Shown here: piece by piece, positions 62,535 to 64,000 of the stretch
Position numbering within the stretch: the stretch's first letter is position 1
How the letters are laid out: the number at the start of each line of letters is the position of its first letter
Source of the DNA: RUG11241 sp964560085
GTDB lineage: Bacteria; Bacillota_I; Bacilli_A; RF39; UBA660
Direction: 5' to 3'
Assembly: GCA_964560085.1 (NCBI GenBank)
Contig: CAZLKF010000005.1
Span: 27,260 to 91,259 of the forward strand
DNA: 64,000 nucleotides
Program-made: the position numbers and the translations under genes
The notes under the pieces: model-generated
Databases searched by the model: none
Seen by the model: the letters and a program-made list of their open reading frames with translations, nothing else
Told to the model about the DNA's origin: nothing

Positions 62535-63714
62535 GATTGTTTAATTGCTTACACAAAGCTAATATTTGGCGTAGAAGCTTAGTTGTGCAAGCAATTGTTG
62601 CAGCGTAATGATGTTTACATTCATTACGTTTTTTTCTGTAATAAATTTCTATATCATTATCAATATGACATTTTGAAGATAATCTAACAATATTTAAAAT
62701 ACAAACAAATAATAGTTTTCTCATATATTTATTTCCCGATTTAGATATTGGTCCATGAACATTAATTGATTTACCAGATTGCTTAATTGATGGATCAAGA
62801 CCACAATAAGCAGTTAATTCTTTAATATTATTAAATCTATTAATATCACCAAGTTCGGCAATTATTAAAGATGATGTTAATTCGCCCATACCAAATATGG
62901 AATTAATTTGATTAAAATATTTGGATTGTTTTCCATAATCAATTAATTTGTTTTTTATATTATTAATTTCTTTTTCATACTCATAAATTAATTTAGATAA
63001 TTGAGATAGATTAGAAACAATTTCATTATCATTAGAAACAGATGGATAAGAATTAATCGCATATTCTTTAATTTTTATTGCCTTAGCTTTCCAGCATCTG
63101 AAATTATTGCTTTTAAAAAAATTTTGTAAGCAATCGATTCTAGTATTGGAAATTATTTCAGCATGCGGATATTTACTAATAAATTTTAGGGCTATATCAT
63201 TATAAATTGCTTGCTTTTTAAAGATTAATTCATATTCTGGGAAGCACAAATAAATAAGATTTTTATATCTGTTTTTCAAATTAGAATTAAGTTCACTCAA
63301 AGCAAAATATTGTCTTGATAAAGCATTCATTTTTAAGTACAAAAAATCTGGTTTAATATATGGTTTGAAATCAGTAGTAAAAAACAATTCAGCAAGAGAT
63401 AAACAATCTAATTTGTCAGTTTTAGTTTTTCTAAGATTTCTTTTATACATTTTAGAATATAATGCATTAATAGTATAAACTTTATAATTGTTTTCTAAAA
63501 AATATCTTTCAATAGGTCTATGATAAATACCAGTTGATTCCATTATTACAGAAATATTATCTAAATTAAATTTAGATATAGATTGATTAAGTTTGTCAAA
63601 ATCAATTTTGGAATGATTAATTTCGTAAGGTTCAATTAAAACTTCACCACAATTAGTAATTAATGAAACCATACTTTTTCCTTTAGCCACATCAATTGCT
63701 AGTACACTTTGCAT
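62530..63714 (-). mobile_element. IS110-family transposase
   Basis: A 394-residue DEDD transposase of full length. The RuvC-like N-terminal domain has AIDVAKGKS (Asp8), VIMESTGIYHRPIE (Glu) and RKTKTDKLDCLSLA (Asp/Asp). The C-terminal transposase_20 domain has GMGELTSSLIIAELGDI, LTAYCGLDPSIKQSGKS and GPISKSGNKYMRKLL, where a catalytic Ser is expected. IS110 elements lack long terminal inverted repeats and use a bridge RNA encoded next to the transposase to choose targets. AAGGAAG precedes the start. No frameshift is seen, so it is potentially active. Confidence 0.95.
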
Positions 63715-63866
63715 AAAACATACTTCCTTTCGTGCGATTGGACTCTTTTAACTTCATATTTTCTCATCACGCTTGTTATATAGGACAATACAAAAGTAAC
63801 TCCTCACATTCTTAAACTAGAAAAATAAAAAGAAAGAGCTAGGCCGTCATAAAAATGGATCTAAAA
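63715..63866 (-). ncRNA. Candidate IS110 bridge RNA (transposase leader)
   Basis: The ~150-nt non-coding stretch upstream of the transposase starts behind a good promoter (63872-63899) and contains several short pairable segments (GGCCTAGCTCTTTC, AGAGTCCAATCGCACG). In the IS110 group the bridge RNA is encoded in this left-end position and is of this size. I could not define its two loops by eye, so the call rests on position, promoter and length. Confidence 0.5.
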
Positions 63867-63871
63867 CCCCT

Positions 63872-63899
63872 GTTATAATTTGCCTAAACTCAACCGCAA
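63872..63899 (-). promoter_or_regulatory. Promoter of the IS110 leader/transposase
   Basis: On the minus strand TTGCGG, 16-nt spacer, TATAAC. Transcription would begin near 63865. The -35 abuts the palindrome at 63900, so it may straddle the element boundary, as in IS110 elements whose promoter depends on the junction. Confidence 0.55.
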
Positions 63900-63933
63900 A
63901 TTATCAATTCATTTGATCAAATGAATTGATAAT
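63900..63933. repeat. Perfect 34-bp palindrome at the outer edge of the IS110 element
   Basis: ATTATCAATTCATTTGA at 63900-63916 is followed at once by its exact reverse complement to 63933, with TTGATCAA at the centre and no spacer. There is no T run beyond simple AT sequence. IS110 elements often insert beside palindromes, so this may be target DNA. Confidence 0.8.
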
Positions 63934-64000
63934 ATTATATAGTAAATTTAATAAGTTTCAACTTGTCTCATTTACTAATCAATATTATACGTGTTATAAT

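Noticed and set aside
1..64000. Recoding of TGA as Trp, as in many Mollicutes
   Set aside because: Trp is written TGG in conserved proteins, and TGA ends intact genes such as fmt and tadB at expected lengths.

Overview
The window is AT-rich, uses the standard bacterial code (TGG for Trp, TGA as a working stop) and has Firmicutes-style AGGAGG/AGGTGA ribosome sites, TTGACA-17-TATAAT promoters, T-box and c-di-GMP riboswitch control, and sporulation genes (sigK, a spoVID-ysxE pair, a CotD-like coat protein). It fits an uncultured, probably gut-associated, spore-forming low-GC member of the Bacilli/Erysipelotrichia side of the Firmicutes. A 100-N scaffold gap and a perfect 927-bp tandem repeat suggest a draft or metagenome assembly.

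Region 1 (1-23.2 kb) is a cell-surface and secretion island. It encodes at least six TasA/CalY-like proteins with SipW-type signal sequences, two larger paralogous families carrying a shared WxEGxDxDC motif, a 3279-residue YGGGN-repeat surface protein, an ER-type SipW-like signal peptidase, a second SipW-like protein that lacks both catalytic residues, and a large InlB-repeat/vWA protein placed behind a c-di-GMP-I riboswitch. A classical Ser/Lys signal peptidase I closes the island. Read together, it looks like an extracellular matrix or adhesion system with a dedicated signal peptidase and at least one second-messenger-controlled adhesin.

Region 2 (23.2-34.2 kb) holds a GT-C type membrane glycosyltransferase, priA, fmt, two unknown membrane proteins and a compact Tad-type secretion locus (two TadE/F-like pseudopilins, TadZ, TadA, TadB, TadC). 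TadB carries an extra N-terminal Ig-like domain. No major pilin or prepilin peptidase is present. An RNHCP zinc protein follows.

Region 3 (34.2-51.6 kb) is mostly core: ruvAB-queA-miaA, convergent sigK, a degenerate NodB-like protein, an ABC exporter, lon, the spoVID-like/ysxE-like pair, dusB-RDD-lysS and a two-component system.

Region 4 (51.7-56.1 kb) is an Rnf operon in the order C, D-G fusion, microprotein, E, A, Cys-rich microprotein, very short B. Region 5 (56.1-64 kb) has frr, another TasA-like protein, ffh, an MBL hydrolase, T-box-asnS, a metallophosphoesterase broken by a stop codon, a cotD-like gene, and an IS110 transposase with a candidate bridge-RNA leader and a 34-bp palindrome at its outer edge.
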